A stretch of DNA of 64,000 bases from Neodontobutis hainanensis (lineage: Eukaryota > Chordata > Actinopteri > Gobiiformes > Odontobutidae), in NCBI GenBank assembly GCA_024349245.1, contig JALDNG010001334.1:27221-91220 (forward strand). Direction: 5' to 3'. Under the pieces are notes generated by a model. It was not told where the DNA came from and did not search any database. It worked only from the letters and a program-made list of their open reading frames with translations. Shown piece after piece: positions 1 to 9,121 of this stretch (its first letter is position 1; each line of letters starts with the position of its first letter). Both the position numbers and the translations under genes were made by a program.

Positions 1-313
1 AATTAAGGAATATTAAAGAAGTTTAAGTATTTGGTTTTAGGTTTGTAAATGGTGTTAGGCCTTAAATATGGTTTATTGTTTGGTTTATTGCTTTGGAGGT
101 TATTAACATTGTTTTAGGGAAAGCGAATGTTGATAAACTTGCTGACTGCTGACTGCTGGAGAGAACTGAGGTCATCCTTCCGCCACTGCATTTTTGGAAT
201 ATTTATTGAAAATAAAAAGAAAACCAGTGGTCTATGCCAACTCTTGAGTCCATATCATCATTGCTCGTTGTACCTCACTGACATGTAACCGCTTAACCGG
301 TCTCACCCTAACA
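1..313. repeat. LTR-like segment, copy 1 (left end cut by window)
   Basis: This AT-rich segment recurs at 45577-45997 and 48231-48550. The fullest version (45577) starts TGTG and ends CCTAACA, followed at once by AACAGATTGGCG. That would suit an LTR followed by a primer-binding site, but no internal retrovirus-like genes follow. This copy lacks a piece of about 112 bp that is present at about 45730-45830, and the same deletion is seen at 48376. It could equally be part of another interspersed repeat; the LTR call is an inference. Confidence 0.3.
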
Positions 314-324
314 AACAGATTGGC

Positions 325-404
325 GTAAAAAAATTCTGTTTCGTTAAAGATGTCTTCCATTTCTGTTTTTTCCTCACCTGTATTGCTACTAACCAGCCTG
401 TTAG
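325..404 (-). mobile_element. Short LINE ORF2 remnant
   Basis: Read on the minus strand this matches the part of the Tx1-like ORF2 between the endonuclease and reverse transcriptase domains (compare 14030-14115). A longer version of the same remnant lies at 46005-46310. Here it stops abruptly at TAACCCTAACCC. Confidence 0.55.
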
Positions 405-421
405 TAACCCTAACCCTAACC
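405..421 (-). repeat. Short telomere-like (CCCTAA)n patch
   Basis: Two and a half CCCTAA units replace the continuation of the LINE remnant that is present at 46085. The equivalent place in copy 3 (48640-48654) has CCTAA units. The orientation is opposite to the TTAGGG tracts elsewhere in the window. Confidence 0.7.
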
Positions 422-487
422 AGTTAATAAGGGATCCTAAGAGGGTTTAGAAGGATTTAAATATGTTGCAGCAGGGTTTACTCAAGT

Positions 488-609
488 TTACTCGGCATTA
501 AAACTGACCGTCTTGTCCTGCAGGTCCGTGGACAACTCGTAATCCTCCTGGTACCTCAAGGCCAGACTGGCCGTCTGCAGTCTGCGTTGGGCCCATGTCA
601 TAGTGGGAC
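488..609 (-). CDS. Candidate last coding exon of an unidentified host gene (copy 1)
   Basis: On the minus strand an acceptor (CTCCTACAG) at about 610-612 opens an exon that reads TMTWAQRRLQTAS near its start and LSTDLQDKTVSFNAE before a TAA at 488-490. The composition is protein-like and the frame is kept in copy 3 (48721-48845), which is three bases (one codon) longer. I do not recognise the protein. A second frame is also open over most of the exon, so the reading frame is a judgement. The likely upstream partner is the exon at 923-1100, but its end phase does not fit a direct join, so an exon may be missing or a base may be wrong. Confidence 0.4.
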
Positions 610-922
610 CTGTAGGAGACACTGGGGACACCGGACCCTGGACCTGGGACAGTACAATGAAGAATGGACCAGAACAGTCTAAATGTTTCATCAATAAAAC
701 TACCGCAGTCAGAAGTCTTTGTGATACATTGAGCTGTGGTTAAAGCAGACGTCAGGTTCACCTGGTATGAAGTGTCTCATCTGTCAATTAAAGCCAAAAA
801 CTAAACAAAAAAAAAAAAAAAAAAACTTTAAGAAAGGATAATTGCAACAAACATCCGTTTGTGTCAGAAATTTTACTGGTTCAGCTGCTGGTCAGTGTTA
901 GTCTGGTCCAGGTGAGTGTTAC

Positions 923-1100
923 CTGTGAGGGCCTGTGGGCAGAGTCGTAGGGGTCACATGGGTCACAGGAGCGGGACAAAGAGCTGTTGCGCAGCCGCTG
1001 GGGCAGGGGGCTGTTGCCATGGTGATGGTAGGAAGAGGAGAACGAGGAGGGGTCGACAAAGGGCGTCATCGAGGCATCGGAGCCGTGGCCCTGGTCCGGA
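923..1100 (-). CDS. Candidate internal coding exon, Ser/His/Pro-rich (copy 1)
   Basis: On the minus strand it lies between an acceptor (TCTTTAG) at 1101-1107 and a perfect donor (CAG|GTAACA) at 922. It encodes a polar, disordered-looking stretch that includes DPSSFSSSYHHHGN and SRSCDPCDPYDSAHRPSQ. Together with the exon at 488-609 it looks like the cytoplasmic tail or C-terminal end of a vertebrate protein, which I cannot name. Copy 3 (49161-49337) is one base shorter in a C-run, which breaks the frame there. The interval 610-922 looks intronic and contains a poly-A tract. Confidence 0.4.
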
Positions 1101-1589
1101 CTAAAGACACATTTAATAAACTTAAATAAACATTTAAACTCAAATAAACACAATAGAACAGCCTGGTGCCATATTATCCACAGTGCCTCTACTGTAATTA
1201 AACCTGGTACCGTATTCCTAGAGGCTTCTCTTCAGATCTGTGCCCCTGTGTTCACACTCTGTGTTCGGTTCAAACAGATTCTGGTGGTTGCTCTGTGAGT
1301 GAGGTTCACTTCAATAAATGTTAATGCTGCAGATGAACCTTAGAGTCAGAAACCTCCAAGATAGTCTTCAGAATAGTCTTGGAGTGATTTCTACTGAACT
1401 CTAGTACAGTTTGACTAAAATGTGAACCCCCTAGACCACAGACAAGCCCAAACAAGAAGAGCCTTATAAATTAGCCCCCCCCCAAAAAAAAAAAAAAAAA
1501 TAAAAAATTAAAATAATCAGGCAACATTTAATTTTCCAGAAAAAAAAAAAAAACAAAACACTCAGAACAATATTGTCCAACTAAACAAA
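1101..1589. other. No gene seen
   Basis: AT-rich sequence with two long A-runs (about 1485-1500 and 1541-1553). It is colinear with 49338-49814. Nothing recognisable. Confidence 0.6.
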
Positions 1590-1730
1590 AAATAGTGGTG
1601 CACGTGGCAGGGTTATTATTACACAATGAAGGTTGTTAGTTCAAACCCCACAACCGGTCTGTATGGTTTAACTCTGAGGTTGTCTTTGTGTCTGTGGGCA
1701 CTGTAGCTACAGTGTGATTATCTATGTTGT
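1590..1730 (+). repeat. Degenerate tRNA-derived SINE-like repeat (copy 1)
   Basis: It contains an A-box-like TGGTGCACGTGG and a B-box-like GTTCAAACCCC at the spacing of a tRNA promoter. The sequence that follows (TTGTCTTTGTGTCTGTGGGC) resembles the post-tRNA body common in fish SINEs. It recurs at about 49815-49955. The family was not identified. Confidence 0.45.
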
Positions 1731-3054
1731 TCTTGGGGCAGACAGAGTCAGAGCTTGTCCCAGAGGGTTTTTGTTCGAGGCCTGAGGCTCTTCTCTGAAC
1801 TGGTTTCACTGAGGCTCCAACGTTGCCTGGTTCTGTTTCAGAGGATTACACTGGTTTTACATGGATTTAACCTGGTTGTAGAGGGACTTGAAGAGGTTTT
1901 AAAAGTATCTTAAGTTGGATTTAATACTCTTTGTAAATGGTTTATTGGTGTGACCTTGCATACCTAACCCTCATCACTGAGGTCAGAGGTCATAGTACAG
2001 ATACCACAACCACACCAAGTCCAACATTAAAGTCCAGTCTTTAGTAAAAGTGTGATGTAACTTATTTTCTTGCAGCAGGCATACATTTGGAGAAGCAGAC
2101 AGGAGCAGCGACTAATACAACCATATTTACTAAAGACTGGAACAAGTCTAGACCAGTACCAGACTGTGGACCATGGACTGAGACTAACATCAAACAGAAC
2201 TAATCCAGTTCTTAGATGCACTAATAGTATAGTTTATCTGTCTAAATATAAAGACCACAAATAGGACTAAACCTGGACTAGACCAGGAATAAACCAGGAC
2301 AAGCCCAGGACATTTTTTTTTTTTTTTTTTTTTTTATAAAACCGATGAGGCCTGTGTAAATATGCAGCACTGTCACCTGACCCCATGCTAAAAACCTGAT
2401 TCAAGTCCATACCTGCTCTCTGTCTGGTCCAGTTCAGTCTTCGTCCGGGTCTGGTACCACTGAGAACAAAGCAGGTGTTCACCTTAATCCAGTCCAGTCT
2501 AAACCCGTCTCATCCGCACCTGGTTCTAGATCTGGGCCCGTGTCGCAGTCACAAACAACACCGCTGGCAGGAGGCGGCACCGCGCCACACACAGGAGCGA
2601 TACTGCAGCGGAAGAGCAGGACTAAACCCAGACCAGCACTAGGATTAGAACCAGCACTAGGACTGGACCAGGACTTGAACTGGGCCAAGGTTTGAAGACG
2701 GTTGACGAGTTTGATTTGACGAGTGAGAATCAAAACCAGTAAACAGCACACACCCTCTAAAAGGGTTTACCAGGGTTTACCCGGGTTCTAACGGGATTTA
2801 ACGGGATCCTACGGCTCTGACAACTCTAGATCTGGTCTCAATGAGTTCGACCCGATGTAGACCCGGCTTAGACCAGGTTTTCGCTGGATTTAAACCGTGC
2901 TTTGGCTCATTTTTATCAGAACAGCCGCGTGTTGTTTACACCTGCTCTGTACCTGGTTTAGGTTTAGTCCTTGTTCAGACGTGGTTTAGACCAAGTTTAG
3001 TCCTGGTCTAGGCTCGATTCTTACCAGTAGGCTACAGCAGCTTGCTTCAGGAAG
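1731..3054. other. Non-coding stretch rich in GACCTGG/ACCAGG words
   Basis: Repetitive words such as CTGGTTTAG, GACCAGG and TAGACC recur irregularly, with a poly-T tract at about 2312-2335. No supported gene. Colinear with 49956-51272. Several base differences between the two copies sit at GACG/GTG motifs (for example about 2703 against about 50920). Confidence 0.5.
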
Positions 3055-3399
3055 CGCAGTTGAGGGTTGCCAGGTCCCAGAAATATTTCCAGCCCAATGA
3101 CAACTCAAAACCCGCCCAAATGGAATGAAAACTATGGCTGGATTACCACAAAGGGCCTTAAAATAAATGTAAGTTTAAAGTATTCGCCTTTTGTCTTAGC
3201 CAAATTCTTAATATTACACACTGTGTTTTTTGTAATACACAATTTTATACAATAAAGGTCAAATAAGAACATATCCTCTCTGATATTTTCTGACCCTAGT
3301 CAGAAGTACTAACTTGTACTTACTTTTTCTCTTCGTGTACAACTGGTCCTATCACTGAATTAATTAGTGCTGCGCATTTTGTTCGATGTGCCTTTTTTC

Positions 3400-3730
3400 G
3401 AAATTTCTTCCACAACACTTCCTAAGTGGTCAACTGTTGAAGTGCTTGAGTGACAAGCAACATGGGCAGCCAGCTTCAACTCTGCCTCTTTCCACAGGTC
3501 CATTATTTCTTAGAAAGGAACTGCCTGTGTCAAATAATGTTCTGGCATTTGAGAAAGGAGCCGCATTTTTTTACCAGATCACCGTGGTGAGCTCCTACTT
3601 CACATTTGCAATATTTGCAAAACGCTTTTCTATCGTCATTTAGAACACTTCGAATCCACTACTTTAATCCTTTCTCTGTCTCCCATTCTTTGCGATACTT
3701 CTTTCCATACTTTCCCCATTTACCTGACAT
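3400..3730 (-). pseudogene. BED-type zinc-finger transposase N-terminus, broken
   Basis: Starting at the minus-strand ATG (3730) it reads MSGKWGKYGKKYRKEWE, which is the usual start of ZBED/hAT-related proteins in fish. It then meets an in-frame TAG, followed by VLNDDRKAFCKYCKCEVGAH with the CxxC half of a BED-like finger. The frame is then lost, although a later piece (ELKLAAHVACHSST) in another frame belongs to the same family. A homopolymer error could explain the frame loss but not the stop. Copy 3 carries the same stop. Confidence 0.6.
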
Positions 3731-3840
3731 TTTAGAATCAACGCTCAGAGTGTTGTGTTGCGCTCTCATGATGTGAGTGACGTGATGATGATGCTTGATT
3801 TAGCACGTGTAGCGCACTCGCATCTCGCGAGAAGCAGCGT

Positions 3841-3885
3841 TTGTTGCAAAGTATTCATTCCCGGGGAATGAATACTTTGCAACAA
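3841..3885. repeat. Perfect 45-bp palindrome
   Basis: Two 22-bp arms (TTGTTGCAAAGTATTCATTC plus CC) flank a single G. It could extrude as a cruciform or act as a breakpoint. It lies within the hAT-like element and is repeated in longer form at 4383-4445. Confidence 0.9.
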
Positions 3886-3932
3886 TACTAATAAAAGGTT
3901 CACTTTTATCTTTGTCCAACATTAATTAATTT

Positions 3933-3948
3933 TACCGCGGCCGCGGTA
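3933..3948. repeat. 16-bp GC palindrome
   Basis: TACCGCGGCCGCGGTA is a perfect palindrome that includes NotI- and SacII-type words. It is repeated at 4484-4499. Copy 3 has shortened versions (52138 and 52683), and the differences are confined to CpG positions. Confidence 0.85.
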
Positions 3949-4109
3949 CATTTTAAATGTAGCCCAAAAAAACGCAACCCGCAACTGCGTATTTTGTGCA
4001 GGAAAACCAGCTAACCATGCTCTGCGGAAAACGATCTCAGAGCGCGGGAACAGCAACGCGGTTCTGGTCCATGAGTCCAGCTCTAGTTCTGGTTCTGGAC
4101 AGGGGTAAG

Positions 4110-4382
4110 TCGGATTTGAACAGGTTTTAGTTTGATTTGAACTAGTTTTAGTAGGATTTGATCAGGTTTTAGTTTGATTTGAACGGGTTTTAGTGGGATT
4201 TGAACAGGTTGGAGATGGATTTGAACAGGTTTTAGTTGGATTTGAACAGGTTTTAGTTGGATTTGAACGGGTTTTAGTGGGATTTGAACAGGTTGGAGAT
4301 GGATTTGAACAGGTTTTAGTAGGATTTGAACAGGTTTTAGTGGGATTTGAACAGGTTTTTGTAGGATTTGAACAGGTTGGAG
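4110..4382. repeat. 21-bp minisatellite, patch 1 (copy 1)
   Basis: Tandem units of the form TTTTAGTGGGATTTGAACAGG, with variants containing GGAGATGG. Because 21 is a multiple of three it stays open in several frames (heptapeptide GFEQVLV or SNPTKTC), but this is repeat translation and not a gene. The same unit makes up 30697-32862. Confidence 0.9.
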
Positions 4383-4445
4383 TTATTAGTATTGTTGCAA
4401 AGTATTCATTCCCGGGGAATGAATACTTTGCAACAATACTAATAA
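4383..4445. repeat. Perfect 63-bp palindrome
   Basis: Thirty-one-base arms around a single G at 4414. It sits exactly at the border between the minisatellite patch and the unit starting AATAAAAGGTTCAC. Segment 3841-4380 is duplicated to the right with an offset of 551 bp. The copy 3 equivalent is 52583-52644 with one mismatch and a shorter centre. Confidence 0.9.
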
Positions 4446-4661
4446 AAGGTTCACTTTTATCTTTGTCCAACATTAATTAATTTTACCGCGGCCGCGGTAC
4501 ATTTTAAATGTAGCCCAAAAAAACGCAACCCGCAACTGTGTATTTTGTGCAGGAAAACCAGCTAACCATGCTCTGCGGAAAACGATCTCAGAGCGCGGGA
4601 ACAGCAACGCGGTTCTGGTCCATGAGTCCAGCTCTAGTCCTGGTTCTGGACAGGGGTAAGT

Positions 4662-4920
4662 CGGATTTGAACAGGTTTTAGTTTGATTTGAACAGGTTTT
4701 AGTGGGATTTGAACCGGTTTTAGTTTGATTTGAACAGGTTTTAGTGGAATTTGAACAGGTTTTAGTGGGATTTGAACAGGTTTTAGTGGGATTTGAACAG
4801 GCTTAAGATGGATTTGAACAGGTTTTAGTTGGATTTGAACAGGTTTTAGTGGGATTTGAACAGGTTTTAGTGGGATTTGAACAGGTTTTAGTTTGATATG
4901 AACAGGTTTTAGTGGGATTT
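4662..4920. repeat. 21-bp minisatellite, patch 2 (copy 1)
   Basis: Same unit as 4110-4382, following the duplicated 200-bp spacer. It ends in TTTTTTATTTC, where sequence homologous to gene U begins. Confidence 0.9.
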
Positions 4921-4989
4921 TTTTATTTCATTTATTTATTTTTTTAATTTTTTGTGTGTGCTTGGCTCTATTCATAACAATAACATTTA

Positions 4990-6083
4990 TTTCGCAAAAG
5001 ACATACCAAACACACTATTTTTGTCTTCTTTTAAAGGTGTGCGGCTTGTATCTAAATGACTCTAATGTTCGCACAGGAATACCACGAGTCTGGCATTCTT
5101 TTAAGTAAACTTGATAGGCCTCTGTACTGTTTTTTTCTTTCAGTGGAGATGAGACCCATTTCCAACGAGGACCAGGGTGCTTTCGATGTAGTGGCGAGGC
5201 ACATGCTGGGTACCACTGCACCTGCAGTCCAGTCGATGGCATCCACATCTACCTCCTGGACGTCATCAACATCCTCTTTCTTTTCAGAGGACTCCTCTCT
5301 CTTCCGTTTTGGCCAACAGTTGCAGGAGCAGGAGTCATAAGTAAGGTAAGGTATGGTCTCATGAACCCTGCCATTTTTGGCAGGGAATGGTTTGATAGAA
5401 TGAGCAGCTGCTGCATTCTAGCCTGGCTCAACGGGAGATCCTGGACAATTTTCTTGAGCTCAAGGTATGAAATAAACTCCTTATTCATTAGCATGCCCAC
5501 GCAGCTAATGAAGGTACACAATTTGACCTGCTGCTCCTTTGTGTGGTTTTTAGGGAGTCTGTGAAAAACCTGAGCCATCCACGGCATGCCAAACAACTGA
5601 TATCTCTCAACATGTTTGAAATAGCTCAAGTTCCTCCGTACAATCTCCTCACAGACTTGAACACAGAAGTTGTTCAATGAGCCTACTACAGCGGCTGGAG
5701 AGGGTTTGTCGGAGTCACGCAGCAGCTGCACGTAGTGTACTCCATCCCAAAATACCCTTTTTTGGTTTCTGATATCCCTAAACTTTACTGCAAGAGTCAA
5801 TTAAGCGGCCTGGGGGTCTTTCACCTGAAAGGCCTCCAACAGGAAAACCCTCATTTCTTTGGAACAGGTCCTTCAACAGGACCATTATGAGGACTTCCTC
5901 GACTACTGCCGGCTCAGCAGACAGACTCTCTGAAAGGGGAAACAGCCTTTCTATCCTTTCTATCTGGATACTATTACTCCAGTTACAACACCAGCACTGG
6001 CACCAGTGTGTGAGGCTCGCCCCATAAAACCCCGTCTGTATGTAAGGCTCATATTGTTCGATGTTGCAGCGCCGAGAGCCACA
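4990..6083 (-). pseudogene. Gene U, 3' part only (copy 1)
   Basis: Read on the minus strand, 5800-5249 is open and encodes protein-like sequence including NLSYFKHVERYQLFGMPWM and LMNKEFISYLELKKIVQDLP. It is followed by a basic KRKR-like patch, an acidic run, and (in another frame, past an A-run) STEAYQVYLKECQTRG to the end near 5015. I do not recognise the family. Compared with copy 2 this copy lacks about 1.84 kb at 6084, and about 160 bp near 5793. Both deletions are shared with copy 3. The promoter and N-terminal half are absent, so it is not a functional gene. Confidence 0.5.
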
Positions 6084-7204
6084 ATGTATATAGTTTGCAG
6101 TGTGTTTTTATGTGTGGATATTATTAAAAAAATATATATTTTGTCCCAAAACACTCATTTTGACTATTTTCATATGTAAACCTGCCAATTATTATGGAAT
6201 ATTAATTTTAATATTAATTTTAATAACTAATATAGTGACATTGTGTGTTCCTCTAGGTGTAAGCTTACAGAAGAGCCCTCATTGCACTTTTTCCAAGTGT
6301 TAGTTTGATAAGATGAATAAATCATTTTAGTGGAATAAAGCGCCTAGATTAACCAACATTAAAACTAGTGTAAAATACTCATTTTTACAGATATTCTTTT
6401 CAAATTTGAAATGTGAGTAGTCATCTAGTAATTCTTTTGGCCCACAGTGTGTTTTAGTCCTCAACTACCTGCTGAAGCTATAGACACCTTTATTTTCACT
6501 AAATATTTTAGGCGAGCACACAAAAGTTAATTTTTGTGTGTTCCAAAGTGTATAAAATTTTCTCAGTAATACTTAGAGAGATTCTGACTGCTCTGAGTGA
6601 AACTAGAGATTGTTACCTTTACAAAGAGCCCACACTTGTAATTAAATTCCAGGGGGTTCAATAACAGCAATCCTTTTAATTTGGAGAGGTCCCATTACAC
6701 GCAATACAGCGAAAATGACCGAAAGTATGAACAGGTCTTTAAAACGAAGAGTCCCCATTTTTGGGGAGTTTGAGTAGTCCTAAACAAGACATTCACTATA
6801 TGGGCATGCCGTACATCAAAATGCTCACGGAAACTCCTCTACACTATCATCAAGCCATTTCCAATGGGGGGGGGAAACCGAGCAGAGCTGGTGCTGCAGA
6901 GAGGACAGTGAACCACAGGCTGCGGCCAAGCAGACCGACCCAGAGACCGTACACACGAATTAAAAGACTAGCGCTTTCACGGAGGATATACAGTAATAAT
7001 TTTTTCATTCATTCATTCATTCAGTCAAATTAAAATAAAAGGAGATCCACAGAAAAGTGACTCAGAGCTAACATGTAGGCTGTGGCAACAGTGAGTGTTT
7101 GTGTTATTGATATCTTTTAATAAACATTTTTAAAAATCTCTAAAATGAATTAATATAATACTGTAATTGTAAAAAAAAATAACAAATCTTTTGTTTTGCC
7201 TAAG
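6084..7204. other. Spacer between gene U and the SET gene (copy 1)
   Basis: AT-rich, strongly conserved in all three copies (36045-37157 and 54266-55386). A GC-richer patch at about 6650-6990 is also conserved but has no convincing coding frame; it may be promoter or 5' UTR of the SET gene. A short ATTC microsatellite lies at about 7004-7022. Confidence 0.4.
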
Positions 7205-7469
7205 ATGACCAGAGAAAGTGGCCGCCAACCTTAACCAGTCGCTGCAGGTGAGCAGGCAAAACAGGAGAAGCACAAGTGAGTTTGAATACTGTGAAGCTTT
7301 TGTGTGTTTAGTTTAGTTTTATTCTTTATTTCTCAGGCACCATGTACAAATATATTAATCTCACAAGAAAAGATATGTTTTGTACAAGATTTAGAACTTC
7401 AGGCTGTCTAGGAGTTGATTCCATTGTTTGATGGTTTGAAATGAAAAGTTGTGCAAAGGCAGAGCATCT

Positions 7470-7685
7470 TTAAAAGGGCGAGGAGACAAAATTGGAAAAC
7501 TACAGACTGAATAGTTTGTTAAACGTGGACTACAAAATTTTGGCAAAAATACTAGCAAACTGGTTGAAAAGAGTCACAGGTAGATTGGTATCACACATAC
7601 AGGCATACAGCATACCAGGTAGAGACATTTCAGAAACAACATTATCCATTAAGTGCATTCGCACATGCACAACACAAAAGAAATA
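7470..7685 (+). mobile_element. LINE reverse-transcriptase fragment (copy 1)
   Basis: The plus strand encodes ENYRLNSLLNVDYKILAKIL and AYSIPGRDISETTLSIKCI, which match the start of the RT domain of the Tx1-like LINE at 13670-13500. It is an orphan piece of about 215 bp inside the presumed first intron of the SET gene, present in all three copies. Confidence 0.7.
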
Positions 7686-7994
7686 GATGTCAGCATGTTT
7701 ATTGTTTGTTTATTTTTTGTTTATATACATGTTTATTCTCTCAGTCCCCATCAGACAGTGTGCATGACCTGAAGAAGACGAAAATAAGGTCGAAACGCCC
7801 AAGCGCACTGTCAATAAATATGCATGCAAACCTAACAACAGGGAGAAAAAAAATAAATAAAAATAAAGTAAAATAAAATATTAAAACTGATTTGGTGTGA
7901 TTTACTATATAGTGTATAGTGTAAAATTGATGCTTTGTCTTAGCTCAAATTGACATTATGATGTGATTCAGCCTAGATTTAATTTTGTGGGAAG

Positions 7995-8901
7995 ATGGAG
8001 GATGACAAAACTGTGAGCCCCGATGCTTCTTCGTCTACAAGGTAACAACACTAACAGTTGTACTGGCCAAAACCACAACCAATGTTTTAGTATTAGTATA
8101 ATTGTGTTCAACACAACTACTACTACTACTATTATTATTACCAATTTTACCATGTACTATTTTTTTTTTTTTGTTCTGTAGCTCTGCAGGTGGCAATGTG
8201 GGTCAAGAAAAGCCCAAACTTGTTCTCAAGGAAGCGTTAGAAAGAGCGACTGGGGACATGTTGTTTCTTCAGGAAGAGATGAAAAAAAGAAATCTCTACC
8301 ATTTGCTTGACAGATTTCAGGCATTACTGTCAAGCTTTGCTTATAACAGAGACCACTCTCAGTGGGAGGATTTCAAAATTGACGGTGAGTATATATATAT
8401 ATTTGACAACATTTAAGTCTAACATTTTGTGGATAGTTTCTAAGCCAAATGCATTACATAATAGCACATGTAATGTACGCCTTAAGCACTATCGACTGTC
8501 CTAAGTGCCTAAACTTGTTTCATATTTACATTTTACATTTATTCATTTAGCAGACGCTTTTATCCAAAGCGACTTACATTGTTCTACAGTAATTACCAGT
8601 GTGGCCCAAGGACACAACGACAGTATGAACTGTGGGGAAAGTGGGAATCATACCAACTACCTTTGGTTTGAAAGACGACTGCTCTACCCACTGAGCTACT
8701 ACCGCTTACAATATACATTTACAAGTGGCTTACAATCTATTTTCCTTTGTTATGTATTTATTTTTTATTTGCTCATTTCTCAACACACATGTCTCCATCA
8801 CTCAGGTTCAGGAGTGGCTGGGGCGTATCCCTGGCCTGTCAACAGGATGCACACTACAAGTTGGTGGACAGTCAGTGATGTTAACTGCTGCGACTGAACA
8901 G
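7995..8901 (+). pseudogene. KMT5A-like SET gene, exons 1-3 only (copy 1)
   Basis: Exon 1 is 7995-8041 (MEDDKTVSPDASSST), exon 2 8182-8384, exon 3 8806-8901, all with GT-AG borders. Exon 2 carries the best reading frame of the three copies (EEMKKRNLYHLLDRFQALL), because the A-run after GATG is only seven bases. Its donor is GACG|GTGAGT, which leaves phase 1, while exon 3 (VQEWLGRIPG) needs phase 0; copy 3 resolves this. The gene ends in intron 3 at 8986, where telomere-like repeat begins, so the SET domain is missing and the copy cannot make the methyltransferase. Confidence 0.6.
8524..8706. repeat. Dispersed fish repeat in intron 2 (copy 1)
   Basis: It contains the widespread fish words TTTATCCAAAGCGACTTACA, GGCCCAAGGACACAACGACA and a final CCCACTGAGCTACTACCGC. 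This is a SINE/MITE-like repeat found in many teleosts. It is present in all three copies (38520-38700, 56712-56890), so it predates the duplication. Confidence 0.65.
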
Positions 8902-8986
8902 GTAATTAAAGTTTTTTTTTTTTTTAATGTTTTGGTAATTATATTATGTGATACTTTTTACTGAGGTCATTTAGTTGTCTCCAATA

Positions 8987-9121
8987 GGTTAGGGTTAGGG
9001 TTTAGGGTTAGGGTTGGTTAGGGTTAAGTGTAAGGGTTGGTTAGGGTTAAGTGTAAGGGTTAGGGTTAGGGTTAAGTGTAAGGGTTAGGGTTAGGGTTAA
9101 GTGTAAGGGTTAGGGTTAGGG
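8987..9121 (+). repeat. Interstitial telomere-like tract (copy 1)
   Basis: TTAGGG units mixed with a variant, GTTAAGTGTAAGG, that recurs at regular intervals, giving a higher-order unit of roughly 26 bp repeated about four times. It begins directly after CCAATA of SET intron 3. Confidence 0.9.

Larger units (their letters stand above)
3055..3989 (-). mobile_element. hAT-like DNA transposon remnant (copy 1)
   Basis: The left end CGCAGTTGAGGGTTGC (3055-3070) and the right end GCAACCCGCAACTGCG (3974-3989) are inverted copies matching at 15 of 16 bases. Inside, on the minus strand, a transposase N-terminus begins at an ATG at 3730. I saw no matching 8-bp target duplication at CAG/CTG boundaries. 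The right end is duplicated at 4525-4540 together with the palindrome and minisatellite. Most of the transposase is missing, so this is an internally deleted, inactive copy. Confidence 0.5.

Noticed and set aside
8102..8160. Trinucleotide ACT/ATT run as coding repeat
   Set aside because: It lies in SET intron 1 between a donor and an acceptor.
8987..9121. TTAGGG tract as the actual chromosome end, or as a herpesvirus-type terminal repeat
   Set aside because: It is internal and followed by satellite and LINE; no identifiable viral gene was recognised beside it.
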